Positions 23,449-31,362 of a stretch of DNA of 64,000 nucleotides are shown one piece after another. Origin of the DNA: Micromonospora sp. LH3U1 (GTDB lineage: Bacteria > Actinomycetota > Actinomycetes > Mycobacteriales > Micromonosporaceae); assembly GCF_028475105.1 (NCBI RefSeq), contig NZ_CP116936.1, positions 930,001-994,000 on the forward strand, written 5' to 3'. The notes under the pieces are model-generated. The model was given only the letters and a program-made list of their open reading frames with translations. It was not told where the DNA came from and searched no databases. Within the stretch, counting starts at the first letter, position 1, and every line of letters starts with the position of its first letter. Made by a program: the position numbers and the translations under genes.

Positions 23449-24402
23449 GTGACGACGCGTGTGGCGGCCATCGACTGCGGAACCAACTCGATCCGACTGC
23501 TGGTCGCCGACCTGCCCGAGGAATCGGCCGGGTCGCAGGCGCCGCTGGTCGACCTGACCCGACGGATGGAAATCGTCCGGCTCGGGCAGGGAGTGGACCG
23601 CACCGGCCGGCTGGCCCCGGAGGCGATCGAACGGACCCGGGTGGCGCTGGCGTCGTACGCCGCCGACATCGAGAAGCTGGGCGCGGAGCGGGTGCGGATG
23701 TGCGCCACCTCCGCCTCCCGGGACGCGGCCAACGCCGCCGACTTCACCGAGATGGTGCAGCGCACCCTCGGTGTCGCACCCGAGGTGGTCACCGGCGACG
23801 AGGAGGCCCGGCTGTCGTTCACCGGCGCGGTGCGCGGGCTGCCGGCCGACGCGAAGGAGCCGTTTCTGGTCGTCGACATCGGCGGCGGTTCCACCGAATT
23901 CGTGGTCGGTGACCGGGCCGACGGGGTACGCGCGGCGATCTCGGTGGACATCGGCTGTGTCCGGATGACCGAACGGCACCTGCCCGGCGACCCGCCGACG
24001 CCCGAGCAGGTCGCGGCGGCGCAGGCCGACATCGCGGCCGCGGTGGACCGCGCGCTCGCCGTGGTGCCCGGCCGCGAGGCGGCCACCCTGGTCGGCCTCG
24101 CCGGGTCGGTCACCACCGTGGTCGCCATCGCTCAGGGCCTGCGGGAGTACGACCCGGAGCGCATCCACCACGCCCGGGTCTCGTACGAGGCGGTCGCCCA
24201 GGTGACCGGGGACCTACTGGGTCAGACCCGTGAACAGCGGTTGGCGACCCCGGTCATGCACCCGGGCCGGGCCGACGTGATCGGCGCGGGCGCGCTGGTG
24301 CTTCGAGTGATCATGGAACGCGCCGGGATGCCGTCGGTGGTTGCCTCGGAGCACGACATCCTCGACGGCATCGCCTGGAGCCTCCAGTCGGCCTCGAACT
24401 AG
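23449..24402 (+). CDS. ppx: Exopolyphosphatase / guanosine pentaphosphatase (Ppx/GppA)
   Basis: 317 aa, the short single-domain Ppx2-like form. Releases phosphate from polyphosphate and/or hydrolyses pppGpp. ASKHA-fold signatures: AAIDCGTNSIRLLVAD (4-19, phosphate-1), FLVVDIGGGSTEFVV (phosphate-2, about 142-156), and the GLAGSVTTVVAIA loop (about 216-228). GTG 23449. In related genomes ppx follows DUF501; here three genes are inserted between. Repeat R4 follows the stop. Confidence 0.92.
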   Translation: MTTRVAAIDCGTNSIRLLVADLPEESAGSQAPLVDLTRRMEIVRLGQGVDRTGRLAPEAIERTRVALASYAADIEKLGAERVRMCATSASRDAANAADFTEMVQRTLGVAPEVVTGDEEARLSFTGAVRGLPADAKEPFLVVDIGGGSTEFVVGDRADGVRAAISVDIGCVRMTERHLPGDPPTPEQVAAAQADIAAAVDRALAVVPGREAATLVGLAGSVTTVVAIAQGLREYDPERIHHARVSYEAVAQVTGDLLGQTREQRLATPVMHPGRADVIGAGALVLRVIMERAGMPSVVASEHDILDGIAWSLQSASN

Positions 24403-24407
24403 CTCGG

Positions 24408-24497
24408 CGTTGATCGACTCGGTTTCCTGAAAGTCGGGGTGTCCCGCTGGTCTGGAAACCCCGCTATCGCTGATCTCGTGTCGATCAACGTCCGCGC
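24408..24497. repeat. GATC-bounded palindromic element R4
   Basis: Outer arms 24408-24420 (CGTTGATCGACTC) and 24478-24490 pair at 12 of 13 positions; inner arms 24421-24427 (GGTTTCC) and 24454-24460 pair perfectly. Its right end, GATCAACGTCCGCGC (24483-24497), is identical to 50626-50640 in element R7. Confidence 0.78.
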
Positions 24498-24536
24498 TCT
24501 GCCGGGCTCGCGCGTCGGCGCGTCGGGGTGGATTCG

Positions 24537-24566
24537 TTGACGCTATTACGCATTACGCAGTAGTGT
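24537..24566 (+). promoter_or_regulatory. padR promoter, leaderless
   Basis: TTGACG (24537-24542) and TAGTGT (24561-24566) are separated by 18 bases, a near-consensus housekeeping promoter. The GTG of padR starts 7 bases after the -10, where transcription is expected to begin, so the mRNA is probably leaderless. There is also no Shine-Dalgarno sequence. Confidence 0.7.
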
Positions 24567-24571
24567 GCAAT
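24545..24571. promoter_or_regulatory. PadR operator candidate overlapping the -10
   Basis: ATTACGCA-N4-TGTGCAAT (24552-24571) is an imperfect palindrome (6 of 8 pairs) covering the -10 element, preceded by a direct repeat of ATTACG at 24545. Position implies autorepression by the PadR encoded immediately downstream. Confidence 0.6.
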
Positions 24572-24573
24572 GC

Positions 24574-24906
24574 GTGGACACCACACAGTTGCTGAAGGGC
24601 GTGCTCGATATGGCCGTCCTGGCCGTGCTCCGGGAGGAGGACGGCTACGGTTACGACATCCTGCGCCGGCTGCGCGAGGCCGGCCTGGAGGAGGTCGGCG
24701 ACGCGTCGGTCTACGGGACGCTGCGCCGCCTCTTCGCCGCTGGCCTGCTCACCACCTACGTCGTGCCGAGCGAATCCGGGCCGCACCGTAAGTACTACTC
24801 ACTGAATGCCGCGGGGCGTGACCAGTTGACCCGCTCCGGCAAGCTCTGGCGCTCGTTCGCCACGACCATGGACAGTCTGCTCGACGATCGGGGGATGGCG
24901 GCATGA
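24574..24906 (+). CDS. PadR-family transcriptional regulator
   Basis: 110 aa from GTG 24574 (an in-frame GTG at 24565 lies inside the -10 region and is unlikely). Small stand-alone PadR: winged helix LLKGVLDMAVLAVLREEDGY to YGTLRRLFAAGLLTTYVVPS, then a short dimerisation helix. The family dimer typically represses a membrane or efflux gene plus itself. It overlaps the next gene by 4 bases (ATGA), so regulator and HAAS membrane protein are coupled. Confidence 0.92.
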   Translation: MDTTQLLKGVLDMAVLAVLREEDGYGYDILRRLREAGLEEVGDASVYGTLRRLFAAGLLTTYVVPSESGPHRKYYSLNAAGRDQLTRSGKLWRSFATTMDSLLDDRGMAA

Positions 24907-25925
24907 CCGTCGCGGAGCAGGAGATCATCGACTACGTGGCGCGGGTGCGGGCCGCTCTGGCCGACCTGCCGACCACGCAACGTGACGAGCTGACCGAGGA
25001 TCTTGCCGACCACCTCACCGAGGTCGCCGCCGAGGCCGAGGGCACTCTCGTCGAGCGGCTGGGCGAGCCCGAGACCTACGCCGCCGAGCTGCGTGCCGCG
25101 GCCGGCGCCGCCCCGGGCGGTGCGCGCAACCTTGACCAGCGGGTCGCGACCGCGGTGGTCCGGGTCCGCAGCCGGCTGCGCGCGATCGATGTGCGGTTCG
25201 GCCCACCCCTGGGGTACGCGACGGCCAGCGACTTCCTCCGGTTGCTGCGCCCGGGTTGGTGGGTGCTGCGCGGCTATCTGGCGGCGATGCTGGTCACCGT
25301 GATCAGCACCGGCGGCAGCTTCGGGCTGCTGCCGAGGTTCGGTGGCGAGTTGCTCGCCGGCCTGATCATGCTGGTCGGCTTCGTGCTCGCCTCCATCTGG
25401 ATCGGCCGCCGCTCCGGGCGGTTGACCCGCTGGCCACGCTCGGCCGTGCAGGTGGGCAGCGCGGTGCTGGTGGTCTTCGCGTTCGCCGCTCTGATGCAGG
25501 CGGAGGACCGGATGCGTTACGGCGACTACGGCTACGACCAGACCTCGGTCGACAGCCAGTACGACCGGGTGCGGGACGTCTTCGTCTACGACAGTGAGGG
25601 CCGGCTGGTGGAGAATGCCCGGCTCTTCGACCAGAACGGCAGTCCGATCCGGCTCGGCTATCCGGACTGCTCAGAAGACGCCTATGGCAAGCCGTCGCTG
25701 CGGGCGTACCCGTACTGCCCCGAGCAGGCGCCCTTCGGGCCTCGCGCCCCGGGCGCGCCCCTTCCACCCACGCCGCCCACCACCGTGCCGGATCCGCGCA
25801 GCACGCCGGGCCCGAGCACCCCACCCGGTCCGACCGGAACGCCGGCGCCGACGGCCACCGGCCAGCCCACGGCAGGCCCAACCGCGACGCCGAGCGACGC
25901 ACCGACGCCAACCCCGACGAGCTGA
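24903..25925 (+). CDS. HAAS/DUF1700-type membrane protein with Pro/Thr-rich tail
   Basis: 340 aa. The N-terminal ~75 residues (VARVRAALADLPTTQRDELT, then HLTEVAAE and LGEPETYAAELRAAAG) are the HAAS helical domain that pairs with PadR regulators. Residues about 118-200 contain three transmembrane helices, followed by an extracytoplasmic region with a Tyr/Asp-rich stretch and two Cys. The last ~65 residues are a Pro/Thr/Ala linker resembling wall-spanning tails. Co-translated with padR, a common sensor-type pair; the signal is unknown. Confidence 0.85.
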   Translation: MTVAEQEIIDYVARVRAALADLPTTQRDELTEDLADHLTEVAAEAEGTLVERLGEPETYAAELRAAAGAAPGGARNLDQRVATAVVRVRSRLRAIDVRFGPPLGYATASDFLRLLRPGWWVLRGYLAAMLVTVISTGGSFGLLPRFGGELLAGLIMLVGFVLASIWIGRRSGRLTRWPRSAVQVGSAVLVVFAFAALMQAEDRMRYGDYGYDQTSVDSQYDRVRDVFVYDSEGRLVENARLFDQNGSPIRLGYPDCSEDAYGKPSLRAYPYCPEQAPFGPRAPGAPLPPTPPTTVPDPRSTPGPSTPPGPTGTPAPTATGQPTAGPTATPSDAPTPTPTS

Positions 25926-26055
25926 ACCACGGTGTGAATTCGATCATGTGCACGAAGCTGGGAAATAGCTGAACGGACGAGGCGAGCGGGACGGCACCGG
26001 AAATCAATGATCGTTACGGTGTCGTCTGCTCATCAACCCCTCGGAAGGAACCCCC

Positions 26056-26628
26056 GTGTCAGAGCAGGTCGCACCGCCCCCCGCGCCCGACGCCGCACCA
26101 TCCCCGCCGGCCGTCGAGACGCCGCAAGCGGCCGAACCGGAGCCGGCCGCGCCGCAGCCGGCCGAGCCCGAGGCGGCCGCGCCGCAGGCGGTCGCGCCGC
26201 AGCCGGTCGAGCCCGAGGCGGCCGCGCCGGAGGCGAAGAAGTCCGGTGCAAAGAAGGCCCTCGGCATCGTTGGCGCGATCCTCGCAATCGTCGTCGTCGC
26301 CGGCCTGAAGTTCGGCATCGCCTCGGCGATCGGCGACTACTTCAACAAGGACGAGACCGCCGCCGCCAAGACCGGTGACTGCATCGCCGAGCTACCCGAG
26401 ATCCGCGGCACCGAGCAGGAGAAGGTCGACAGCGCCAAGGTCGTGGAGTGCACCTCCACCGACGCGGCGTACACGGTGGTCGGTCGGCTGGATGACCAGA
26501 CCGAGGCCCAGGCCAAGGCCGACACCACCTGCAATCAGTACTTCAAGGAGAACGAAGAGGGCTACATCTTCTCCAGCATCGAGCCGGGCAAGACGGGCTA
26601 TGTGCTCTGCTTGACCAAGAAGGTCTGA
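26056..26628 (+). CDS. LppU/SCO3897-like membrane-anchored protein
   Basis: 190 aa from GTG 26056 with GGAAGGA upstream. Residues 1-65 are a Pro/Ala/Glu repeat tract (units like AAPQPAEPE), then one transmembrane helix (about 72-96) and an extracellular domain of ~90 residues with conserved Cys in AKTGDCIAEL, VVECTS, DTTCNQYF and VLCLTKK, likely two disulfides. This matches the LppU/SCO3897 family, except that it is anchored by a helix with no lipobox. Function unknown. Confidence 0.75.
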   Translation: MSEQVAPPPAPDAAPSPPAVETPQAAEPEPAAPQPAEPEAAAPQAVAPQPVEPEAAAPEAKKSGAKKALGIVGAILAIVVVAGLKFGIASAIGDYFNKDETAAAKTGDCIAELPEIRGTEQEKVDSAKVVECTSTDAAYTVVGRLDDQTEAQAKADTTCNQYFKENEEGYIFSSIEPGKTGYVLCLTKKV

Positions 26629-26649
26629 CCGGGGCGGTAGATCAGCATT

Positions 26650-26680
26650 GACGGCGGCGGGAGCGAACCCCGCCGCCGTC
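26650..26680 (+). terminator. Terminator after the LppU-like gene
   Basis: GACGGCGGCGGG (26650-26661) pairs perfectly with 26669-26680 across a 7-base loop, 21 bases after the stop codon. No U-tract, as is usual in GC-rich actinobacteria. Confidence 0.7.
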
Positions 26681-26827
26681 GACGTACCCGGAGTCACCGG
26701 CGGGCGAACAGGAGGTGAATGCCACTGTTCCGGCGTCTTCCCGGCGGCGGCGCGGCATGGCAGGCTACCGGCACGTAGGACCACTGGGCGACCAGCCAAC
26801 GATGACTGACCGCTAGGAGGACAGCCC

Positions 26828-27514
26828 ATGGGCGAGATGGTGAGCTACCGCAGCAACGGGGGCACGAGCGAGGGGTATCTCGCGATACCCGCCAGCGGCA
26901 TGGCCAGTCCCGCAGTCATCGTCATCCAGGAGTGGTGGGGCCTGGTTCCGCACATCCGGTCGGTGGCGGACCGGTTCGCCGAGGCCGGCTTCGTCGCCCT
27001 CGCCCCGGACTTCTACCACGGTGAGACGACCAGCGAGCCGGACGAGGCGCAGCGGCTGTTGATGGCGATGCGGATGGACGAGGCGGCGAAGGACATCGCC
27101 GGCGCGGCCGACTATCTCGCGGGGCGGCCGGAGGTCACCGGCAAGGTCGGTGCCGTGGGTTTCTGCGCCGGTGGCAGCCTGGCCCTGTGGTCGGCCACCA
27201 TCTCGGAGCGGATCGTCGCCACCGCCGGTTTCTATCCCGTGTTGCCCTGGGAGTCGATGCGCCCCGACTGGGTCGACTACGCCGGCAAGGCCGCGGTCAT
27301 CCACTGCTCCGAAGAGGACGGCACCTCGGCCGCCGAGGGCGTACAAAGCGCCCGCCGGGCCATCGAGGAGGCCGGCGGTAACTGCAACCTCTACGACTAC
27401 CCGGGCACCTCGCACGCCTTCTTCAACGACGACCGGCCAGAGGCGTTCGACCAGCGCGCCGCCGCCAGCGCCTGGGCCCGCACCCTGGAACTCTTCCGGG
27501 CCAAGCTTGGCTGA
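26828..27514 (+). CDS. Dienelactone hydrolase family protein
   Basis: 228 aa, close to the 236 of the Pseudomonas enzyme. Alpha/beta hydrolase with a Cys nucleophile: Glu35 in IQEWWG, Cys113 in GFCAGG, Asp164 in SEEDG and His196 in TSHAFFN, so the full catalytic set is present. Hydrolyses dienelactone or related small lactones/esters; the natural substrate is not deducible. ATG 26828 is preceded by AGGAGGA. Its last 8 bases overlap the TTG start of the uracil-DNA glycosylase gene. Confidence 0.92.
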   Translation: MGEMVSYRSNGGTSEGYLAIPASGMASPAVIVIQEWWGLVPHIRSVADRFAEAGFVALAPDFYHGETTSEPDEAQRLLMAMRMDEAAKDIAGAADYLAGRPEVTGKVGAVGFCAGGSLALWSATISERIVATAGFYPVLPWESMRPDWVDYAGKAAVIHCSEEDGTSAAEGVQSARRAIEEAGGNCNLYDYPGTSHAFFNDDRPEAFDQRAAASAWARTLELFRAKLG

Positions 27515-28247
27515 GTCCCGTACCCCCGAGCAGGTGGTCGCCCGCGCAGCGCGGGCGACCGACCTGGCCGACCTCGACGTGGCGGTGAGCAACTGTTTTG
27601 CCTGCCCGCGCCTGGTCCAATGGCGGGAGGACGTTGCCCGCACCCGTCGGGCCGCGTTCCGCGACCAGGAATACTGGGGCCGGCCGGTGCCGGGCTTCGG
27701 CACCGGCGACGCGCGGATCGCCATCCTCGGGCTGGCACCCGCCGCACACGGTGGTAACCGCACCGGCCGGATCTTCACCGGTGATCGGTCGGGCGACGTG
27801 CTGTTCGCCGCGCTGCACCGGGCCGGGCTGGCCAACCAGCCGACCAGCGTCGCCGCCGACGACGGCCTCGCGCTGCGGGACATCCGGATCTTCTCCGCCG
27901 TCAGGTGTGCGCCTCCGGACAACAAACCGACCCCGCAGGAGCGGGACAATTGCGCACCCTGGGTCCATCGTGAGGTCACGCTGATCCGGCCCACGCTGCG
28001 GGTCGTGGTCGCGCTGGGCGCATTCGCCTGGGCCGCGTGGTGGCCGGTGCTACGTGAGGTGTACGGGCAGCGCCCGCCCAGCCCGCGACCGGCGTTCGGC
28101 CATGGGGCACACTGGTCCGGCACGGGCGCTCCGGACTTGCTGGGCTGCTACCACGTCAGCCAGCAGAACACCTTCACCGGGCGGCTGACACCAGGAATGC
28201 TGGACGACGTCTTCGGCCAGGCTAAGCAGCTGGCCGGAGTGGACTGA
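27507..28247 (+). CDS. Uracil-DNA glycosylase family 5 (UdgB-like)
   Basis: 246 aa from TTG 27507, overlapping the hydrolase stop; GTG 27534 is an alternative. Family 4/5 glycosylase with a [4Fe-4S] cluster: Cys in NCFACPRLV (about 30-33) plus SAVRCAPPDNKP and RDNCAPWV. The active-site segment reads GLAPAAHGGNRTGRIFTGD, with Ala where family 4 enzymes have Glu, which places it in family 5 (UdgB), acting on uracil and hypoxanthine or ethenocytosine. The C-terminal CYHVSQQNTFTGRL is the usual HPS-like loop variant. Cytosolic base-excision repair. Confidence 0.88.
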   Translation: MAESRTPEQVVARAARATDLADLDVAVSNCFACPRLVQWREDVARTRRAAFRDQEYWGRPVPGFGTGDARIAILGLAPAAHGGNRTGRIFTGDRSGDVLFAALHRAGLANQPTSVAADDGLALRDIRIFSAVRCAPPDNKPTPQERDNCAPWVHREVTLIRPTLRVVVALGAFAWAAWWPVLREVYGQRPPSPRPAFGHGAHWSGTGAPDLLGCYHVSQQNTFTGRLTPGMLDDVFGQAKQLAGVD

Positions 28248-28268
28248 GACACGCGTGGGGCGGTGGCG

Positions 28269-29054
28269 ATGACAGACGGAACACGCCCGCCCACGCCGTC
28301 CCCGGCCGCCGAGACGGGGGTGCTGCGCCCGGCGCTCGGCCTGCTCCGCCGGTGGTGGCCGGTGGGCGCGGTCGCCGCACTGCTCGCCGGTGCCGCGCTG
28401 GCGTCGGCCCACTCGTCGATCGGGGCCAGCCGGATCCCGCCAGCCGCGGACAACGTTCCCTGGGTTCCCGAGTACCCGACGGCCGAGCCGCCGCCGTCGA
28501 TTCCGGTCGAGCCACGCGACGCCGGCGAGGCCACCCAGGCGAACATCCCGCAGTGGATCGGGACCGTGGCGATGGTGTTGCTCGGGCTGGCCATCCTCGC
28601 CGCTCTCGGTTACCTCACCTGGGTCCTGATCCGGGGCGCGCTGCGCCGCACCACCCGGACGCTGCCGGCGCAGCGGGCCCGGCGTACCGCCGAGGGCACC
28701 GCCCGCGAGGTGGTCGCAGCCCTCGATGCCGGCCTGGTGGAGCTCGACGACCGGGACACCGACCCCCGGGTGGCGGTGATCGCCTGCTGGGTGCGACTGG
28801 AAGAGGCCGCCGCCGCTGCCGGTGTTCCACGGCTCACCGGAGACACCCCCACCGACCTGGTCAGCCGGCTGCTACGCGGTGACCCGGCGGCCGGGGTGCC
28901 AGCGATCGTCAGCACGGACGTTCTGGCCGAGTTCGCGCACGTCTACCGGGAGGCCCGGTACGCCACCCGCCCGGTCGGCGAGAGCACCCGCGACCAGGCG
29001 CGCGCCGCGCTACGCCGGCTGCGTGGAGAGCTCACCGCGGTGGTGACCCCATGA
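28269..29054 (+). CDS. DUF4129 domain-containing membrane protein
   Basis: 261 aa from ATG 28269 (GTG 28263 possible). Two transmembrane helices (about 27-47 and 98-120) flank an extracytoplasmic Pro-rich segment; the cytoplasmic C-terminal DUF4129 domain (about 140-255) contains the conserved helical pattern VIACWVRLEEAAAAAG and EFAHVYREARY. DUF4129 accompanies MoxR-DUF58 operons. First gene of five with ATGA-type or near junctions (4-base overlap to the next). Confidence 0.85.
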   Translation: MTDGTRPPTPSPAAETGVLRPALGLLRRWWPVGAVAALLAGAALASAHSSIGASRIPPAADNVPWVPEYPTAEPPPSIPVEPRDAGEATQANIPQWIGTVAMVLLGLAILAALGYLTWVLIRGALRRTTRTLPAQRARRTAEGTAREVVAALDAGLVELDDRDTDPRVAVIACWVRLEEAAAAAGVPRLTGDTPTDLVSRLLRGDPAAGVPAIVSTDVLAEFAHVYREARYATRPVGESTRDQARAALRRLRGELTAVVTP

Positions 29055-29638
29055 GCAGCAGCACCAGCATCGACGACCTGCTCGCATTCGAGGAGGAGGC
29101 CGCGCCGGAGGGCCCGCAGGCGCGCAGATCCCGGTGGGGCCCGGTGGTGCGCTCGCTCGCGTGGGCCGCCGGGGTTGTCGCGGTGCTGATCGTTGGCCTC
29201 CGCGCGGTCGGCCTCCAGATCTCGCTGCCCGTACTGATCGCCGGGGTGCTCGCCGTCCTGGCGGTGCGCCGGATCACCGCACTGCTCGCGCCGCCACCCC
29301 CGCCGCCGCCGGGTCGCCGGGTCGGGACGGGCGAGGAGGACGGCAGCTACAACTGGGGTGCCCGGGACGCGCTGCGTGGCGCGATCAATCGTTGGGAATT
29401 GCCGCTGGACTGGTCCAACACCCGACTCGAACGTTTCACCGAGGTGGTCCTGCCCCGGATCGGTGAACTGGCCGACGAGCGGATGCGCCTGAAGCACGGC
29501 GTCACCCGTGAGTCGGATCCGGCCCGCGCCCGCGTCCTGCTGGGTGACCGGCTGTGGACGTTCCTGGCGACCCCGCCTCGCCGCACCCCGTCGCCGCGCG
29601 ACCTCGCGGTGATCGTCGCCGAACTGGAGAAGATCTGA
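29051..29638 (+). CDS. Membrane protein of the MoxR-DUF58 operon, hypothetical
   Basis: 195 aa. Cytoplasmic acidic N-terminus, two closely spaced transmembrane helices (about 33-53 and 55-74), a run of seven prolines (about 79-85) and a soluble C-terminal helical domain. No family recognised; proteins of this layout sit upstream of moxR in Micromonosporaceae. Overlaps DUF4129 by 4 bases and shares one base with the moxR start, so translation is coupled. Confidence 0.75.
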   Translation: MSSSTSIDDLLAFEEEAAPEGPQARRSRWGPVVRSLAWAAGVVAVLIVGLRAVGLQISLPVLIAGVLAVLAVRRITALLAPPPPPPPGRRVGTGEEDGSYNWGARDALRGAINRWELPLDWSNTRLERFTEVVLPRIGELADERMRLKHGVTRESDPARARVLLGDRLWTFLATPPRRTPSPRDLAVIVAELEKI

Positions 29639-31362
29639 TGAACGACGTGGACCGGAGCATTGCCCCCGCCGAGGTCGGCCACCTGGCTCGGGCGGTCCTG
29701 GACGCGGTCGGCACCGTCGTGGTCGGCAAACGGGACGCGCTGGAGCTGGTCCTCGCCGGCATCCTCGCGGGCGGGCACGTGCTTCTGGAGGACCTGCCGG
29801 GGCTGGGCAAGACGCTCACCGCACGCTCGTTCGCCCAGGCGCTCGGGTTGGATTTCCGCCGGTTGCAGTTCACCCCCGACCTGCTCCCCGCCGACGTCAC
29901 CGGCTCGTTCCTCTACGACCAGCGCAACGGCGACTTCACCTTCCGGGCCGGCCCGGTCTTCACCAACCTGCTCCTCGCCGACGAGATCAACCGGACGCCG
30001 CCGAAGACCCAGTCCGCGCTGCTGGAGGCGATGCAGGAGAAGCAGGTTTCGGTGGAGGGGGTGACCTACAAGCTGGACGAGCCGTTCCACGTGCTGGCCA
30101 CCGCCAACCCCATCGAGTACGAGGGCACCTACCCGCTGCCCGAGGCGCAACTGGACCGGTTCCTTCTGCGGGTCTCCTTCGGTTACCCGCAGCACGAAGA
30201 GGAGTGGGAGGTGCTGCGCCGTCGGATGAGCCGTCGGCGCGAGGAGGCGGACATCAAGGCGGTGGTAGACGCGACCACGTTGCGGTCCATGCAGGCCGCC
30301 CTGGAGGACGTGGTGGTGGAGGACTCCATCGGTCGCTACATCGTGTCCCTCACCGCAGCCACCCGTGAGCACCCGTCGGTGCTGGTCGGAGCCTCGCCTC
30401 GCGGTTCGCTGGCGCTGCTGCTGCTGGCCCGGGTCCGCGCGGTGTTCGGCGGACGGGACTACGTGGTGCCGGAGGACGTCAAGGAGGTGGCGGCGCCCGC
30501 CCTGGCCCACCGGATCACCCTGCGCCCGGAGATGTGGTTGCGCCGGGTCGACCCGGCGTTCGTGGTCGGCGAGGTGCTGGAGGCGACCCCCGCCCCGGCC
30601 AGTGGCGCGCTGCCCAGCTACGCCGCCGGCGGGCCCGGCGCTGATGACCGGACCGACCGTGCCGAAAGCCACCGAGCCGGCCCCGGCTGCCGGCTGGGCA
30701 CCCACCCCGGCGCTCGGTCGGGCGGTGCTGCTCGCCGGCCTGCTGCTGGTGGCCGGGGTGCTGCTGGGGCGGGTCGACCTCATCGTGCTGGCCGCCCCGT
30801 TCGCGCTGGGCACCGCGTACGCGCTGCGTCGACGACCCACGGCGCTGCCGCAGGTGTGGATCACCCCGGGTGCGGGCGGGTCGCTGGTCGAGGGCGGCGA
30901 CGTGACGGCGGCGGTGAGCGTCGGCAACCCGGACGCGATCGACTACGACCTGGTGGTGGTGAGGTCCCGCGTGTCGCCGTGGCTGCGGATCGCCCGGGCC
31001 GGCTTCGCCCGGGACGAGGGCGTCGGCGACGCGTCACCGTCCGCTTCGACGTCGACCGGAGGAGAGGCTCCGGCCAGCGGCACGGGCCGTTCCGTCGCCG
31101 ACCGGCCGTTCGTGACATCGGTGCCCGCCGGAACGGCTGTGGACCTGGAACTGGCCGGCCGTGCACTGCGCTGGGGTCGGCACCCGGTCGGCCCGGCCGG
31201 CGCTCGGGTCGCCACGGCAGGCGGCCTGCTGGTCTCCCGGGCGGTGATCACCGAGCCGGTCCGGGTGCGGGTATACCCGCGTACCGAGCCGTTCGAAGCG
31301 GTGGAGGCGATGCCCCGCGCCGCGGGTCTGGTCGGGGCGCACCACTCCCGCCGGCCCGGTGA
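29638..31362 (+). CDS. MoxR-family AAA+ ATPase, probably frameshifted at 3' end
   Basis: MoxR ATPases remodel or chaperone partner complexes, here with DUF58. Walker A (EDLPGLGKT, about 51-59), Walker B (LLLADEINR, 111-119), sensor region TANPIEYEGTYPLPEAQLDR and the lid all lie in the first ~330 residues, the normal family length. The frame then runs on to 31362, 719 bases into the DUF58 gene in another register, giving 574 aa with an Arg/Gly/Ala-rich nonsense-like tail. A TGA in the neighbouring frame at 30642-30644 overlaps the DUF58 ATG (TGATG). One missing base in the G/C runs near 30629-30640 would restore that stop. The functional part almost certainly ends near 30640. Confidence 0.85.
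   Translation: MNDVDRSIAPAEVGHLARAVLDAVGTVVVGKRDALELVLAGILAGGHVLLEDLPGLGKTLTARSFAQALGLDFRRLQFTPDLLPADVTGSFLYDQRNGDFTFRAGPVFTNLLLADEINRTPPKTQSALLEAMQEKQVSVEGVTYKLDEPFHVLATANPIEYEGTYPLPEAQLDRFLLRVSFGYPQHEEEWEVLRRRMSRRREEADIKAVVDATTLRSMQAALEDVVVEDSIGRYIVSLTAATREHPSVLVGASPRGSLALLLLARVRAVFGGRDYVVPEDVKEVAAPALAHRITLRPEMWLRRVDPAFVVGEVLEATPAPASGALPSYAAGGPGADDRTDRAESHRAGPGCRLGTHPGARSGGAARRPAAGGRGAAGAGRPHRAGRPVRAGHRVRAASTTHGAAAGVDHPGCGRVAGRGRRRDGGGERRQPGRDRLRPGGGEVPRVAVAADRPGRLRPGRGRRRRVTVRFDVDRRRGSGQRHGPFRRRPAVRDIGARRNGCGPGTGRPCTALGSAPGRPGRRSGRHGRRPAGLPGGDHRAGPGAGIPAYRAVRSGGGDAPRRGSGRGAPLPPAR

Noticed and set aside
24403..24536. R4 and adjacent sequence as a riboswitch for padR
   Set aside because: It ends before the padR promoter and so would not be transcribed with padR; it matches the intergenic repeat family.
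30644..31362. A genuine 574-residue MoxR with a long C-terminal extension
   Set aside because: The extra residues are low-complexity Arg/Gly/Ala and coincide with the DUF58 gene in another frame; a frameshift explains the data better.
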